64,000 nt of DNA from Acanthornis magna (GCA_036785705.1 JAWUZG010000961.1:124001-188000), one strand, 5' to 3'. Shown: positions 1-11,800, counted from the first letter of the stretch. The notes: a model not told the origin generated them from the sequence alone. Program-made: numbers and translations.

Positions 1-1570
1 CGATCCGCCCCAAAATTCCAGTGCTCCCAGTTCGTGGGTGTGGGGAAAGTCCCGGAGCGGATTCCAGAAATTTCCGGGTGGGAAAATTGTGCCCGGGATG
101 GGCTGAAAGTGCCCAAAAACGGGAAAAGTGACCCTCGGTGCCGTGCCCGGCTGCCGAGTGGGGTGGGGACACGGCGGGACGGGGACACGGCGGGATGGGG
201 ACACGGCGGGATGGGGACACGCGGTGGCATCGGAACGGGATTGGGACACGGAATGGCATTGGGACACAGTGGGATTGGGACACATGGTGATATTGGAATG
301 GGATAGGGACATGCAATGGGATTGGGGCACAGTGGGATGGGGACATGGCGGGATTGGGACACGCAGTGGCATCGGAACAGGATGGGGACATACAATGGCA
401 TTGGGACACGGCGGGATCGGAACGGGATAGGGACACGCAATGGGATTGGGACACAGTGGGATGGGGACATGTGGTGGCATCGGAACGGGATAGGGACATA
501 CAATGGGATTGGGACATGGCGGGATGGGGACACGTGGTGATATTGGAATGGGATAGGGACACGCATTGGGATTGGGGCACGGTGGGATTGGGACACAGTG
601 GGATGGGGACACGGCGGGATGGGGACACGTGGTGGCATCAGAACGGGATTGGGACATGGATGGGATTGGGACACTCAATGGGATTGGGACACGTGGTGGC
701 ATCAGAACAGGATAGGGACATGGAATGGGATTGGGACACATGGTGACATCGGAATGGGACAGGGACATGCATTGGGATTGGGGCACACAGTGGGATGGGG
801 ACACAGCGGGATTGGGACACACAGTGGCATTGGAACGGGATAGGGACACACAATGGGATTGGGACACGGTGGGATTGGGACACAGTGGGATGGGACACGG
901 CGGGATTGGGACACGCAGTGGCATTGGAACGGGATAGGACATGGAATGGGATTGGGACATGGAATGAGATTGGGACATGGCAGGATTGGGACACAAGATT
1001 GGGACACATGGTGGCATCAGAACAGGATAGGGACACGCATTGGGATAGGGACACGCGGTGGCATCAGAACGGGGTAGGTACACGCAATGGGATAGGGACA
1101 CGCAATGGGATTGGGGTATGCAATGGGATTGGGACACAGTGGGATTGGGACATGCGGTGGCATTGGAACGGGAAAGGGACATGGAATGGGATAGGGGCAC
1201 TCAATGGGATTGGGGCACAGTGGGATCGGAACGGGATAGGGACATGCAATGGGACTGGGACGTGGAATGAGATAGGTACACAGTGGGATTGGGACACGGT
1301 GGGATCGGGACACGGGATGGGTTTAGAACATGGTGAGACTGGGACATGCAATGGGATTGGAAAGGGGTTGGGACACAGTGGGATCGGGACACGGTGGGAT
1401 CAGGACATGGTGGGATCTGGACACGGTGGCATCTGGACATGGTGGGATCTGGGCATGGTGGGATCAGGACACGGTGGGATCAGGACATGGTGGGCTCAGT
1501 GCACATGGCAGGATTGGGACATGGTGGGATCAGGACACAGATGGGATGGGGACACGGATGGGATCACGAG
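1..1570. repeat. Minisatellite array, GGGATTGGGACAC-type units
   Basis: Degenerate tandem array of roughly 15-17 bp units such as GGGATTGGGACACGC and GGGATAGGGACATGCA, with GTGGCATCGGAACGG variants interspersed. Units drift to GGGATCAGGACACGGT after about 1380. Open frames run through it in several phases on both strands, as expected when unit length keeps frames open. I see no exon in it. Confidence 0.9.
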
Positions 1571-1700
1571 CCACAGTGGGATCTCAGCCCTTCCTGCAAA
1601 GCGGGGACAGGCAGTGAGTCCCACACGGGGTCCTGCTGCCCTGGGGACAGCGGTGACAATGGCGGCAAACCCCCATCCCTTGCTGTGCGACCTTCCTGGG
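1571..1700. other. Short non-repetitive stretch between arrays, possible terminal exon of the BST2-like gene
   Basis: On the minus strand two acceptor-like sites occur here, CTGTCCCCAG ending near 1647 and CGCTTTGCAG near 1602. A frame entered from the first site stays open for about 48 codons and includes IPLWLVIPSV, but its end is minisatellite translation. It could be a last exon of the coiled-coil gene to the right or chance. Only transcript data would decide. Confidence 0.15.
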
Positions 1701-2400
1701 GTGTCCCCCTTTCCCAGAATGTCCCCTTTCCCAGAATGTCCCCTTTTCCCGGAATGTCCCCTTATCCCAGAATGTCCCCTTTCCCGGAATGTCCCCTTTC
1801 CCGGATTGTTCCCTTATCCCAGAATGTCCCTTTTCCCGGAATGTCCCCTTTTCCCAGGATGTCCCCCTTTCCCGGAATGTCCCATTCCTGGGCTGTGCCA
1901 CCTTCCCCGGGCTGTCCCCACTCCCTGGGCTGTCCCCTCCCACCTGTCCCTCTCTGGCTGTCCTCCTTGACCTGTCCCCGCTCCCTGGGCTGTCCCCCTC
2001 GGGCTGTCCCCCTCGGGCTGTCCCCACTGCCCGTTCTGTCCCCATCCCAGAGCTGTCCCCCCTCCCCGTGCTGCCCCCTCAGGCTGTCCCCTCCCCGTTC
2101 TGTTCCCCACCTCGTTCTGTCCCCACCTCCCCAGACTGTCCCCCTGGAGCTGTCCCCCTGGAGCTGTCCCCCCTCCCCGTTCTGTCCCCCCGTCCCCAGG
2201 CTGTCCCCCTGGAGCTGTCCCCATCCCAGAGCTGTCCCCACTCCCCGGGCTGTCCCCGTTCCCCGTCCCGTTCTGTCCCCCCTCCCCAGACTGTCCCCCT
2301 GGAGCTGTTCCCCCTCCCCGTTCTGTCCCCCCGTCCCCGGGCTGTCCCCCTCAGGCTGTCCCCACTCCCCGGGCTGTCCCCTGTCTCCTCTCCCGTGTCC
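1700..2400. repeat. Two adjoining minisatellites (AATGTCCCCTTTTCCCGG; CTGTCCCC-type)
   Basis: Positions 1700-1890 hold about ten 18 bp units of the type CCCGGAATGTCCCCTTT. Positions 1900-2400 hold looser units built on GGGCTGTCCCC, GAGCTGTCCCC and CCGTTCTGTCCCC. Nothing coding is visible. Confidence 0.85.
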
Positions 2401-2428
2401 CCCCAACAGGTACCGGGCCGGGGGACAC

Positions 2429-2494
2429 CTGCGCCCGGTGGCTCTGTCCCTGCTCCGCCGCCGCAGCGCCTCCACCTCGGCCGCGTAGTCCCGG
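2429..2494 (-). CDS. BST2-like gene, exon 4 (3' boundary uncertain)
   Basis: The acceptor CCCCACAG precedes 2494. The frame continues exactly from exon 3 to give (L)RDYAAEVEALRRRSRDRATG. The donor may be GCGCAG/GTGTCC at 2429 or CCCG/GTACCT near 2415. Beyond this point the frame runs into minisatellite. Confidence 0.45.
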
Positions 2495-5400
2495 CTGTGG
2501 GGACAGCGGGGACACGTGGGGAGTGGCCCTGTCCCGGGGGGGGACGGGGGGTCCCCGAGGGAGGGAGGGGACAGGGAAGGGGAGGAGGGGACTGAGGGGG
2601 GTCCCCAAGGGAGGGAGGGACAGGACAGGGGTGGGAACCGAGGGACAGGGACTTTACAGGGGGACAAGGACCTTACAGGGCGTGTCCCCCGGTGGGGACG
2701 AGGACCTTACAGGGGGACAAGGACCTTACAGAGTGTCCTGGGGGGACAAGGACCTTACGGGAGGACAAGGACCTCAGAGGGGATGTCCCCGAAGGACAGG
2801 GACCTTACAAAGGGGATGTCCTCAGGGGACAAGGACCTTAAGGGCGTGTCCCCCGGTGGGGACAAGGACCTTACACGGGACAGGGACCTTACAGGGGACA
2901 AGGACGTTCCAGGGAGTGTCCCCGGGTGGGGACAAGGACCTTACAGGGGACAGGGACCTTACAGGGTACAAGGCCCTTACAGGGTGTCCTCGAGCTCCCT
3001 TTGTCGCGCCTCGCAGCGCTCTCGTCGCTCCCGCAGCTCTCGCTGCTGCTCCAGCGCCTCCTGCAGCCTCCGCCGCAGCGCCCGCGCCACCTCCGCGCCG
3101 CGCGCCACCTCCGCTGGGGACAGCGGCGACACCGCCGTCACCCCGGGCCAGCGGCAGCATCGCCCCCCGCGCCACCTCCGCGCCACCACCGTTGGGGACA
3201 GCAGCGACACGGCGTCACCGCGGGCCCGAGCGCACCCCCCGGCGGGGGGACCCCCCTGGTGGGGGGACAGGGCTCACCTTGCAGCGCCACTTTGTCACCC
3301 GCCAGCGCGTCCCTCTCGCGCCGCAGCGCCACCAGCTCGTCCCCCAGCGCGGTGACATTGGCCTCCAGCCCGGCCTGGGGACAGGGGACACGTGGGGACA
3401 GCGGTGGCGGTGTCCCCTCACTGCTGCCGGAGCCCTCCTGCTCCTCCCCTCCGCTGGCACCCCGTGTCCCCAAGCTGTCCCCACGCTCCTGGTGGCCTTG
3501 GGTGCCTCCCTGTCATCTTCCTCAAAGGGGTGGGGACGTGGATTCCATGGATTTGGGGACACGGACTCCACGGATTTAATGGATTTAATGGATCTGGGAA
3601 CATGGATTTAATGGCTTTCATGGATTTAATGGATTTGGGGACATGGATTTAATGGATTTGGGGACATGGATTTAATGGATTTCATGGATTTAATGGATTT
3701 GGGGACTTGAATTTCCTGGATTCAGGGGTGTGGATTTCATGGATTTGGAGGCATGGACTCCATGGATTTAATGGAATTAATGGATTTGGGGACATGGATT
3801 TCATGGATTTGGGAACATGGATTTCATGGACTCCATAGATTTAGGGACACGGACTCCATGGATTTGGGGCCATGGACTCCATGGATTTTGGAACACGGAT
3901 TTCATGGGTTTCATGGATTTGGGGACATGGCTTTAATGGATTTGGGAACATGGTTTTCATAGATTTGGGAACATGGATTTCATGAATTTAATGGATTTCA
4001 TGGCCTCCATGGATTTGGGAATGTGGATTTCATAGATTTGGGAAGACGGATTTAATGGATTTAGGGGCATGGATTTCCTGAATTTTGGAACATGGATTTA
4101 ATGGATTTGGGGGCATGCACTCCATGGTTTTGGGGGCATGGACTGCATGGATTTCATGGGGACCTGGATTTCGTGGATTTGGGGACATGGACCCAATGGA
4201 TTTGGGGACATGGCTTTAATGGATTTGGGAACATGGATTTCATGGATTTCATAGATTTGGGAACATGGATTTAATGGATTTAATGGATTTCATGGCCTCC
4301 ATGGATTTGGGGACATGGATTTAATGGATTTGGAAACATGGACTCCATGGATTTGAGGACAAGGGTTTCATGGATTTCATGGATTCCATGGATTTGGGGA
4401 CATGAATTTAATGGATCTGGGGACATGGATTTAATGGATTTGGGAACATGGATTTCATAGATTTAGGAATTTGGATTTTGTGGATTTCATGGACTCCATG
4501 GATTTGGGGACATGGATTCCATGGATTTAGGGACATGGATTCCATGGATTTGGGGACACGGACTCCATGGATTCCATAGATTTGGGAACACGGTCCCCAT
4601 GGATTTGGGGACAATCCCGGGGTCCCGAGGACCCAGGATGCCGAGGTCACCCAGGGGTGGCCATCCACGATGGACTCCACAGCTTTGGGGACCCGGACTC
4701 CATGGATTTGGGGACACGGAGTTCATGGATTCCATGGAATCCATAGATTTGGGAACACGGTCCCCATGGATTTGGGGACAATCCTGGGGTCCCGAGGACC
4801 CAGGATCCCGAGGTCACCCAGGGGTTGCCATCCAAGATGGACTCCACGGATTTGGGGACACGGACCCCACAGATCTGGGGACAATCCCGGGGGGCAATAC
4901 GAACCCCCCAGGATCCCGAGGTCACCCGGGGGTGGCCATCCACGATGGACTCCACAGCTTTGGGGACCCGGACTCCATGGATTTGGGGACACGGATTTCA
5001 TGGATTCCATGGACTCCATGGATTTGGGGACACAGACCCCACAGATCTGGGGACAATCCCGGTGGCAATACAAACCCCCCAGGATCCCGAGGTCACCCGG
5101 GGGTCACCATCCGCCATTCCAGCTCTGTCCCGGTGCTGTCCCCGAGCCCTGCCCGGCTCCCGGCGCCAGCCCCGCGCGTTCAGCCGCTCGGGGCCATTGT
5201 TCGGCCGGATGGGCCCGAGAGGAGCGGCGGGACCCGGCTCTTCCTCCGGCCGCGGCCGCGGGGCTGGGCCGGGCCCTGTCCGGCCTGGAACCGCAGCTAA
5301 AAATACCGCGGGGAGAGCTGCGAGCCGCGGCCCCCGCCTGGGGAAAATATAGAGCCGGGGGCGGCCCGGAATGGGAGCGGGATGGGCGCGGGGGGGCCGG

Positions 5401-7454
5401 AGCAGCCGGGATCTTTTTTGGGGTGTCCCGTGTGGGGATGTGTCCCTCAGAATGGGGCCGGGAGCAGCCGGGGATCTTTTTTTGGGGTGTCTTATGAAGG
5501 GATGTGCCCCTCGGGTTGGGGCTTGGAGCAGCCGGGATCTTTTTTGGGGTGTCCCGTGTGGGGATGTGTCCCTCAGAATGGGGCCGGGAGCAGCCGGGGA
5601 TCTTTTTTTGGGGTGTCTTATGAAGGGATGTGCCCCCCGGGTTGGGGCTTGAAGCAGCCGGGATCTTTTTTGGGGTGTCCCGTGTGGGGATATGCCCCCA
5701 GAGTGGAGTCGGGAGCAGCCGGGATCTTTTTTTGGGGTGTCCCGTGTGGGGCTGTGTCCCCAGGATGGGGCCGGGAGCAGCCGGGGATCTTTTTTGGGGT
5801 GTCCCGTGTGGGGCTGTGTCCCCAGGATGGGGCTGGGAGCAGCCGGGGATTTTTTTTTGGTGTGTCCCCTGCAGGGATTTGTCCCCAGGGTGGAGTCCGG
5901 AGTATCCCGGGCTCGTTTTTTGGGGTTTCCCCCCGGGATGGGGCCGGGAGCAGCCGGGGCTCTTTTTTGGGGTGTCTTATGAAGGGACGTGTCCCCCCAG
6001 GGTGGGGCTGGGAGCATCCAGGGATCTTTTTTTGGGGTGTCCCTTGCGGGGATGCGGTGGCTGTGCCCCCCAGGTGAGGTCGGGAGTATCCGGGGTTCGT
6101 TTTTTGGGGTGTCCCCTGCAGGGATGTGGTGGCTGTGCCCCCCCAGGATGGGGCCGGTAGCTCCCAGGACTCGTTTTTGGGGGGGTTTGCCCCCAGGATG
6201 AAGCCCAGAGCATCCGGGGCTCTTTTTTTGGGGTGTCCCATGTGCCCCGGATGTGTCCCCGGGAGGGCTGGGAGCATCCAGGACTCTTTTTTGGGGTGTC
6301 CCGTGCAGAGATGTGCCCCCAGGGTGGAGTCAGGAGCACCCAGGGCTCTTTTTATGGGGGGTGTCCCCCCAGGATGGAGCCGGGACTATCCAGGGCTCTT
6401 TTTTTGGGGTGTCCCGTGCAGGGATGGGGGTGATGTCCCCATCCTATTTCCCACCCCAAAGCGGCCCAGCCCCTCCTTGTCCCCATCCCCAGGCTACCCA
6501 CGGGCACTGGGGACAATGGTGAGGGGTTCCCTGAGGGGACAGGGGGTGATGTCCCCGTCCCAAAACCCCGTCCCCCCCACAATGTCCCCGTCCCCCCCGC
6601 AATGTCCCCATCCCCGGCCACCCACGGGCACTGGGGACGACGGTGAGGGAACAGCACATGTCTCCATCCCAAAACCCCGTCCCCCCCAGAATGTCCCCGT
6701 CCCCCCACAATGTCCCCATCCCATGATCCCGTCCCCCCGCAATGTCCCCATCCCAAAACCCCGTCCCCCCCAGAATGTCCCCGTCCGCCCCAGAATGTCC
6801 CCATCCCATGACCCCGTCCCCCCCAGAATGTCCCCATCCCATGACCCCGTCCCCCCCAGAATGTCCCCATCCCATGACCCCGTCCCCCCCAGAATGTCCC
6901 CATCCCCCCGCAATGTCCCCATCCCATGACCCCATCCCCCCGCAATGTCCCTGTCCCCTCCACAATGTCCCTGTCCCCCCGCAATGTCCCCGTCCCCCGC
7001 AGAATGTCCCCATCCCATGTCCCCGTCCCTCCCACAATGTCCCCATCCCATGTCCCCGTCCCTCCCACAATGTCCCCATCCCATGTCCCCGTGCCTCCCA
7101 CAATGTCCCCATCCCATGTCCCCGTCCCCCCGCGATGTCCCCGTCCCGGTCACCTACCGCCCGCTCCCGGCAGGACGCGAGGCTGGCGCTGTCCCCTCGT
7201 GCCCGCGCCAGCTCCCGGCGCAGCGCGTCGCCGTCGCTCGCCATCCTGTCCCTGTCCCTCTCCATGTCCCCCAGGCGCTCCCGCAGCTCGCGGCTCTCGT
7301 TCGCCGCGCGCTCGCGACACCCGCGGAGTGTCCCCAAGGCCTCGGAGCGCCACACCATCACCGCCACCGCCGCTGTCACCGCGGCCACCAGCACGAGCAG
7401 CGCCGCGCTCAGCCCCAGCGCCTTCAGAGTGGCGCGGGGCACCGCGGGGTCCAT
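2429..7454 (-). CDS. BST2/tetherin-like type II membrane coiled-coil protein, four exons seen, 3' end unresolved
   Basis: Four phase-compatible minus-strand exons (7454-7158, 3374-3278, 3113-2981, 2494-2429) encode about 198 residues. The first exon starts MDPAVPRATLK, followed by one hydrophobic segment at about residues 13-34 (LSAALLVLVAAVTAAVAVMV) with no cleavable signal, so a type II membrane topology is predicted. The rest is charged and heptad-like (RELRERL, RRLQEALEQQRELRERR), a probable parallel coiled coil. It has three ectodomain cysteines (46, 95, 165) and two N-glycosylation sequons (N52-E-S, N105-V-T). Tetherin has this plan: short tail, TM, three cysteines for disulfide dimers, two N-glycans and a coiled coil, followed by a GPI anchor. 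Tetherin lies in the same human band as the other genes here. I do not see a GPI signal, and residue identity to known tetherins is not established, so another small type II coiled-coil protein remains possible. Confidence 0.5.
2640..2980. repeat. Array of exon 3 5' splice-site copies (CCCTGTAAGGTCC units)
   Basis: On the minus strand, directly after exon 3 of the BST2-like gene, about eleven degenerate units of CCCTGTAAGGTCCTTGTCC repeat the exon's own donor context CCCT/GTAAGG. Spacing is 17-50 bp. Confidence 0.8.
2981..3113 (-). CDS. BST2-like gene, exon 3 (coiled coil)
   Basis: The acceptor CCCCAG precedes 3113, and 133 nt read ALRRRLQEALEQQRELRERR, ERCEARQRELEDT. The donor CCCT/GTAAGG follows 2981; read straight through, this donor gives a TAA stop, so a readthrough isoform would end here. 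The third cysteine (165) is in this exon. Confidence 0.55.
3278..3374 (-). CDS. BST2-like gene, exon 2
   Basis: The acceptor is CCCCAG at 3376-3375 and the donor is CAAG/GTGAGC after 3278. The 97 nt exon reads AGLEANVTALGDELVALRRE and onward to VALQ, with a second N-glycosylation sequon (NVT). It is phase 0 in and phase 1 out. Confidence 0.55.
3530..4620. repeat. Minisatellite, ATGGATTTGGGGAC / ATGGATTTAATGG units
   Basis: Dense degenerate tandem copies of GGATTTGGGGACATGGATTT and GGATTTAATGGATTTCATGG. The array lies in intron 1 of the BST2-like gene. No coding signal is visible. Confidence 0.9.
4600..5110. repeat. Higher-order tandem repeat, about 110-170 bp units
   Basis: Three to four copies of a block containing GGGGACAATCCCGG, GATCCCGAGGTCACCC and GGCCATCCACGATGGACTCC. 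It continues the preceding ATGGATTTGGGGAC array in longer units. Confidence 0.8.
5111..5380. other. Non-repetitive CpG-rich island in intron 1 of the BST2-like gene
   Basis: About 270 bp free of tandem repeats, with many CpGs, a SOX-like CATTGTT near 5202, a MEF2-like CTAAAAATAC near 5297 and AAATATAGAG near 5345. It could be a regulatory element or promoter. No open frame here resembles a known exon. Confidence 0.4.
5380..6440. repeat. Minisatellite, about 63 bp units
   Basis: About 16 copies of a unit with GGGAGCAGCCGGGGATC, a run of T, and GGGGTGTCCCGTG. Spacing between the first copies is 61-65 bp. Confidence 0.9.
6440..7145. repeat. Minisatellite, 33 bp and related units (CCCCAGAATGTCCCCATCCC)
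   Basis: Tandem units CATGACCCCGTCCCCCCCAG + AATGTCCCCATCC, with a regular 33 bp period around 6800-6900. The array abuts the donor side of exon 1 of the BST2-like gene. Confidence 0.9.
7158..7454 (-). CDS. BST2-like gene, exon 1 (99 codons: tail, TM, first coiled coil)
   Basis: The start ATG is at 7454. The exon ends in frame at CGGGAGCGGGCG before the donor GTAGGT. It carries the transmembrane segment, Cys46, the NES sequon at 52, and Cys95 four residues before the donor. The downstream donor option GTGACC would shift the next exon out of its coiled-coil frame. Confidence 0.6.
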
Positions 7455-7459
7455 GGGTG

Positions 7460-8040
7460 ACACGCGGGGACAGCGCCGCGATTGTCGCGGGTGCCACCCA
7501 GCGCCGGGATTGTCACCTGTGCCACCCGGAGCCACTTCGGGCTGCGGTTTGTCGCGGTTTTTTTTGTGCTGGAACTGGGACAGAGCAGGGTGGTGGCGCT
7601 GGGGACAAGCCGGAGTGGCCCTGGTGACCTGGGGCTGACACTCGGGGACAGCGCCGGGATTGTCGCGGGTGCCACCCAGCGTCACGATTGTCGCGGGTGC
7701 CACCCAGCGCCACTTCGGGCTGCGGTTTGTCGCAGGTCGCGACCTGGAATAGTTTTTGTTCGTGCTGGAGAGGGGACAGGACTGGGTGGTGGCTCTGGGG
7801 ACGAGCCGGAATGGCCCTGGTGGGCTGGGGGTGACACGCGGGGACAGCGCCGGGATTGTCGCGAGTGCCACCCAGCGCCGGGATTGTCACCTGTGCCACC
7901 CAGAGCCACTTCGGGCTGCGGTTTGTCGCTTGTCGCGACCTGGAATAGTTTTTGCTTGTGCCGGAGAGGGGACAGGACTGGGTGGTGGCGCTGGGGACAA
8001 GCCGGGGTGGCCTTGGTGGCCTTGGGGGGGGGTTGAGATT
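7460..8040. repeat. Three-copy tandem repeat of about 185 bp directly 5' of the BST2-like start
   Basis: Blocks beginning GGGACAGCGCCGGGATTGTC recur near 7466, 7645 and 7840, each containing GGGTGCCACCCAGCGCC and CACTTCGGGCTGCGGTTTGT. The repeat begins within about 10 bp upstream of the minus-strand ATG at 7454, so the 5' UTR and core promoter probably lie in or beyond it. Confidence 0.85.
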
Positions 8041-8059
8041 TTGTGCTGTCGCCACAGGG

Positions 8060-8520
8060 GGGAAATGTTGGGTTTTCCCAGGATTTTTTGGTTTTGTTTT
8101 TTTTTTTTTTTAATTTCACAGCTTTTATTGGAATTTTCCCAGGTTTTATTGGAATTTTCCCAGATTTTCCCAAGTTTTATTGGTTTTGTTGGAAATTTCC
8201 CCGGGTTTATTAATTTTCTTGGATATTTCCCAGGTTTATTAATTTTATTGGAAATTTCCCAGGTTTTCCCAGATTTTATTGGTTTTATTGGAAATTTCCC
8301 CAGGTTTTAATTGTTTTATTGGGAATTTCCCCAGGTTTTCCCAGGCTTTATTGGAAATTTCCTCAGGTTTTATTGGTTTTATTCGGAATTTCCCAGGTTT
8401 TATTGTTTTGGGTTTTGGTTTGTTTTTTTTTTTTTTTAAATTTCCCATGTTTTATTGGAAATTTCCCAGGTTTTCCCACGTTTTATTGGAAATAGATTTA
8501 TTGGGATTTGGGGCACGGGG
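8060..8520. repeat. AT-rich minisatellite, TTTTATTGGAAATTTCCCAGG units
   Basis: About 18 degenerate copies of roughly 22 bp (TTTTATTGGAAATTTCCC), with two T runs at about 8097-8112 and 8421-8437. Nothing coding. Confidence 0.85.
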
Positions 8521-10450
8521 TACCTGGGATGGGGGGATCAGGGAATGGGGGATTTGGGATCTGGGATTCTTGGAGTATGGGATTGGGGATGCTCAGGGAA
8601 TGAGGGATTAGGGGTATGGGATCTTTGGGATCTGGGGGGATCAAGGTTTGGGGGATCAGGGCTACGGGGGATTTGTGATCCGGGGGTCCTGGGATATGGG
8701 ATAGGGGATACTCAGGGTTTGGGGGATTAGGGTATGGGATTTTTGGGATAAATGGGTACCTGGGATATGGGATCAGGGATACTCAGGGAATGGGGGTTCA
8801 GGGCTATGGGGGATTTGGGGTCTGGGGTACCTGGGGTGTGGGTTTGGGGATACTCAGGGAATAAATGATTTGGGACACTCGGGGTGTGGGGGATTAGGGT
8901 ATGGGATATTTGGGATTTGGGGTACCTGGGATATTGGATTGGGGATAGTCAGGGCTTGGGGGATCAGGGCTATGGGATCTTTGGGATATGGGGGCCAGGG
9001 AATGGGGGATATGGGATATTTAGGGAATGGGGATCAGGGATATTTAGGGAATGGGGATTAGGATACTCAGGATTTGGGGGATCAGGGTTATGGGATATTT
9101 GGGATCTGGAGGTCCTGGGATATGGGATTGGGGATACTCAGGGTTTGAGGGATCAGCCCTTTGAGAGATTTGGGATAAAGGGGATCAGGGAATGGGGGAT
9201 TATGGGTATTTAGGGAATGGGGGATTTGGGATACGCAGGATTTGGGGAATCAGAGCTATGGGGGATTTGGGTTCTGGGGTTCATGGAGTATGGGATTGGG
9301 AGTACTCAGGGTTTGAGGGATCAGACCTTTGGGAGATTTGGGATAAAGGGGATCAGGGAATGGAGGATTAGGGATATTTAGGGAATGGGGCATTAGGGAT
9401 ACTCAGGGTATGGCGGATTTGGGGCACAGGATATTTGGGATCTGGGGGACCTGGAGTATGGGATTAGGATGCTCAGGATTTGAGGCATCAGAGCTGTGGG
9501 ATATTTGGGATCTGGGGTTCGTGGAGTATGGGATTGGGGATTCTCAGGGAATGGGGGATTCGGATACTCAGGGTTTGGGAGATCAAGGCTACGGGGGATT
9601 TGGGATAAAGGGGATCAGGGAATGGGGGATTAGGGATATTTAAGGAATGGGGGATTAGGGATACTCGGGGTTTGGGGGATTATGGGTATGGGAGATGTGG
9701 GGGATCAGGGAATGGGGGATCAGGGAATGGGGGAACAGGGTATGGGATATTTGGGATCGGGAGTTCATGGAGTATGGGGTTGGGGATACTCAGGGTGTGG
9801 GGGATTTGGGGCATGGGGGATTTGGGATCAGAGCTATGGGATATTTGGGATCAGAGCTATGGGATATTTAGGATAAAGGGTGTCAGGGTGTGGGGGATCG
9901 GGGTATCCCAAATCTTTGGGATCTGGGGGTCCTGAGATATGGGATTGGGGATGGTCAGGGAGTGAGGGATTAGGATACTCAGGGTTTGGGGGATTGGGGC
10001 TATGGGGGATTTGGGATAAAGGGGATCAGGGAATGGGGGATTTGGATACTCAGGGTATGGGGGATCGGGGCTATGAGGGATTTGGGTCTGGGGGACCTGG
10101 AGTGTGGGATTAGGGACACTCAGGGAATGGGGGATCAGAGCTATGGGGGATTTGGGATAAAGGGGATCAGGGTTTGGGGGATCAGAGCTATGGGATATTT
10201 GGGATCAGTGTATGGGGTATTTGGGATCAGATCTATGGAATGTTTGGGATCCTGGGGGGATCAGGGAATGGGGGATCAGGGTATGGAATATTTAGGATCA
10301 GAGCTATGGGATCTTTGGGATCAGAGCTGTGGGATATTTGGGATCAGGGTATGGAATATTTGGGATCAGAGCTGTGGGATCTTTGGGATCAGAGCTGTGG
10401 GATATTTGGGATCAGAGCTATAGGATATTTGGGATCGGGAGCACCCAGAA
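8520..10450. repeat. Minisatellite, GGGATTTGGGATC / GGGAATGGGGGATCAGG units
   Basis: Nearly 2 kb of short degenerate units: GGGATACTCAGGG, GGGGGATTTGGGATC, GAGCTATGGGATATTTGG. Long open frames follow the repeat and are artefacts. No gene seen. Confidence 0.9.
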
Positions 10451-10639
10451 TTTATGGGATCACGAACCCTCAGCCCATGGGGGTCCCGGGCCATAAACCC
10501 TGCAGGATTTGGGGTTTCTGGGCATGGGGCGGTGCTCCCCCCCGACCCCACAGCCACAGCCTCACCTTCTCCTGTCCCTCCCTCCCCATCCCAAAATAGC
10601 TGAGCTGCTTTTGGGACTTCTCCTCCTCCGTGTGATGGA

Positions 10640-11280
10640 AAAAAAAAAAAAAAACCACAAAAAAAAAAGAAAAAAGAAGGAGAAGAAAAGCCAAAAAACA
10701 AAAAAAAAAACCAACCAAAAAAAAACCCCAAACAAAAAAAACCCAACCCCCCCCAAAAAAAGAAAAAAACCAAACAAAAAAGAAAAGCAAAAAAAAAACC
10801 CCAAAACCCCCCAACCCCCCAAAAAACCCCCAAAAACCCCCAAAAGCCCCAACCCCCCGAAAAACCCAAACCCCCCCAAAAAACCCCTAAAAAATCCCCC
10901 CCAAAAAACCCCAAACCCCTCCAAAGCTCCCCCCAAAAAACCCCAAAAACCACCCCAAAAAGCCCCAAAATCTCCCCAACCCCCCCAAAAACTAAAAAAT
11001 ACCCCAAACCCCCCCAAAACCCCTCCATAAAACCAAAAGAAATTCTCAAAAAACCCCAAATCCCCCCCAGAAAACCCCCCAAAATCTCAAAAAAACCCCC
11101 CAAAAAAACCCCAAAAAAACAACCCCAAAATCCGCCCAAAAAAATCCAACCCTTCCAAAAAAATCCCAAAAAAAAACCCCCAAAAAACTCCCCAAAAATC
11201 CCCACCCCCCCAAAAAAAAAGGTAAAATCCCCCCCCCAAAAAAGACAAAAAAAAAAAAAGAGAAAAAACACCAAATATTT
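10640..11280. repeat. A/C low-complexity tract (CCCCAAAA-like)
   Basis: Composed almost wholly of A and C on the plus strand: runs of A to about 10660, then CCCCCCAAAAAACCCC-type units. No coding signal. Confidence 0.9.
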
Positions 11281-11800
11281 ACCACAACTTGAGGCTTTTT
11301 TTTTTTTTCTCCTTTCTTTCATTATTTTTTTTTTTCTTTTTTCCATTCATTTTTTTCCCTCCCCCGCTCCGTATTTTTTTCCCATTTTTATTTTCGGATT
11401 TTCGCCATCTGGAGAAAGGGAAAGAAAAAAGAACTTCTTGGCAGCGGCGGCGAAGCGTCAGCGAAAACAAAAAAAAAAAAAAAAAAGCTTGAAAAATGTT
11501 ATTTATTATTATTATTTATGGGGGAAAAAAGGGGAAAAAGTGCCAAGAGAAAAGTTCAAAAATAGCCGAGAAAAATAAAATCCTATTTAAAAAAAAAAAA
11601 AGATGTTTTTTCCAGAAGCTTTCGGGATGAGAAAACTGCAAAAAAAAAAAAAAAAATTCAAATTAAAAATACTTTTTTTTTGGAAAAGGAGAAATGGATT
11701 GGGAAAGAGAGGAATTCCTCACCCAAAAATAAATAATAAAGTTTATTTTATTAATTAAAAAACAATAAAATAAAATATTAATAATCCTAAAGTTCCTAGG
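11281..11800. other. AT-rich non-repetitive island with clustered AATAAA on both strands
   Basis: Long A and T runs, TTATTATTATTATTTATG near 11503, and a cluster of AATAAA or its complement at about 11730-11785. It could be the 3' end of an unrecognised transcript on either strand. No coding exon is visible nearby. Confidence 0.4.

Noticed and set aside
10640..11280. CCCCAAAA units as telomeric sequence
   Set aside because: Vertebrate telomeres are TTAGGG. This is an irregular A/C low-complexity tract.
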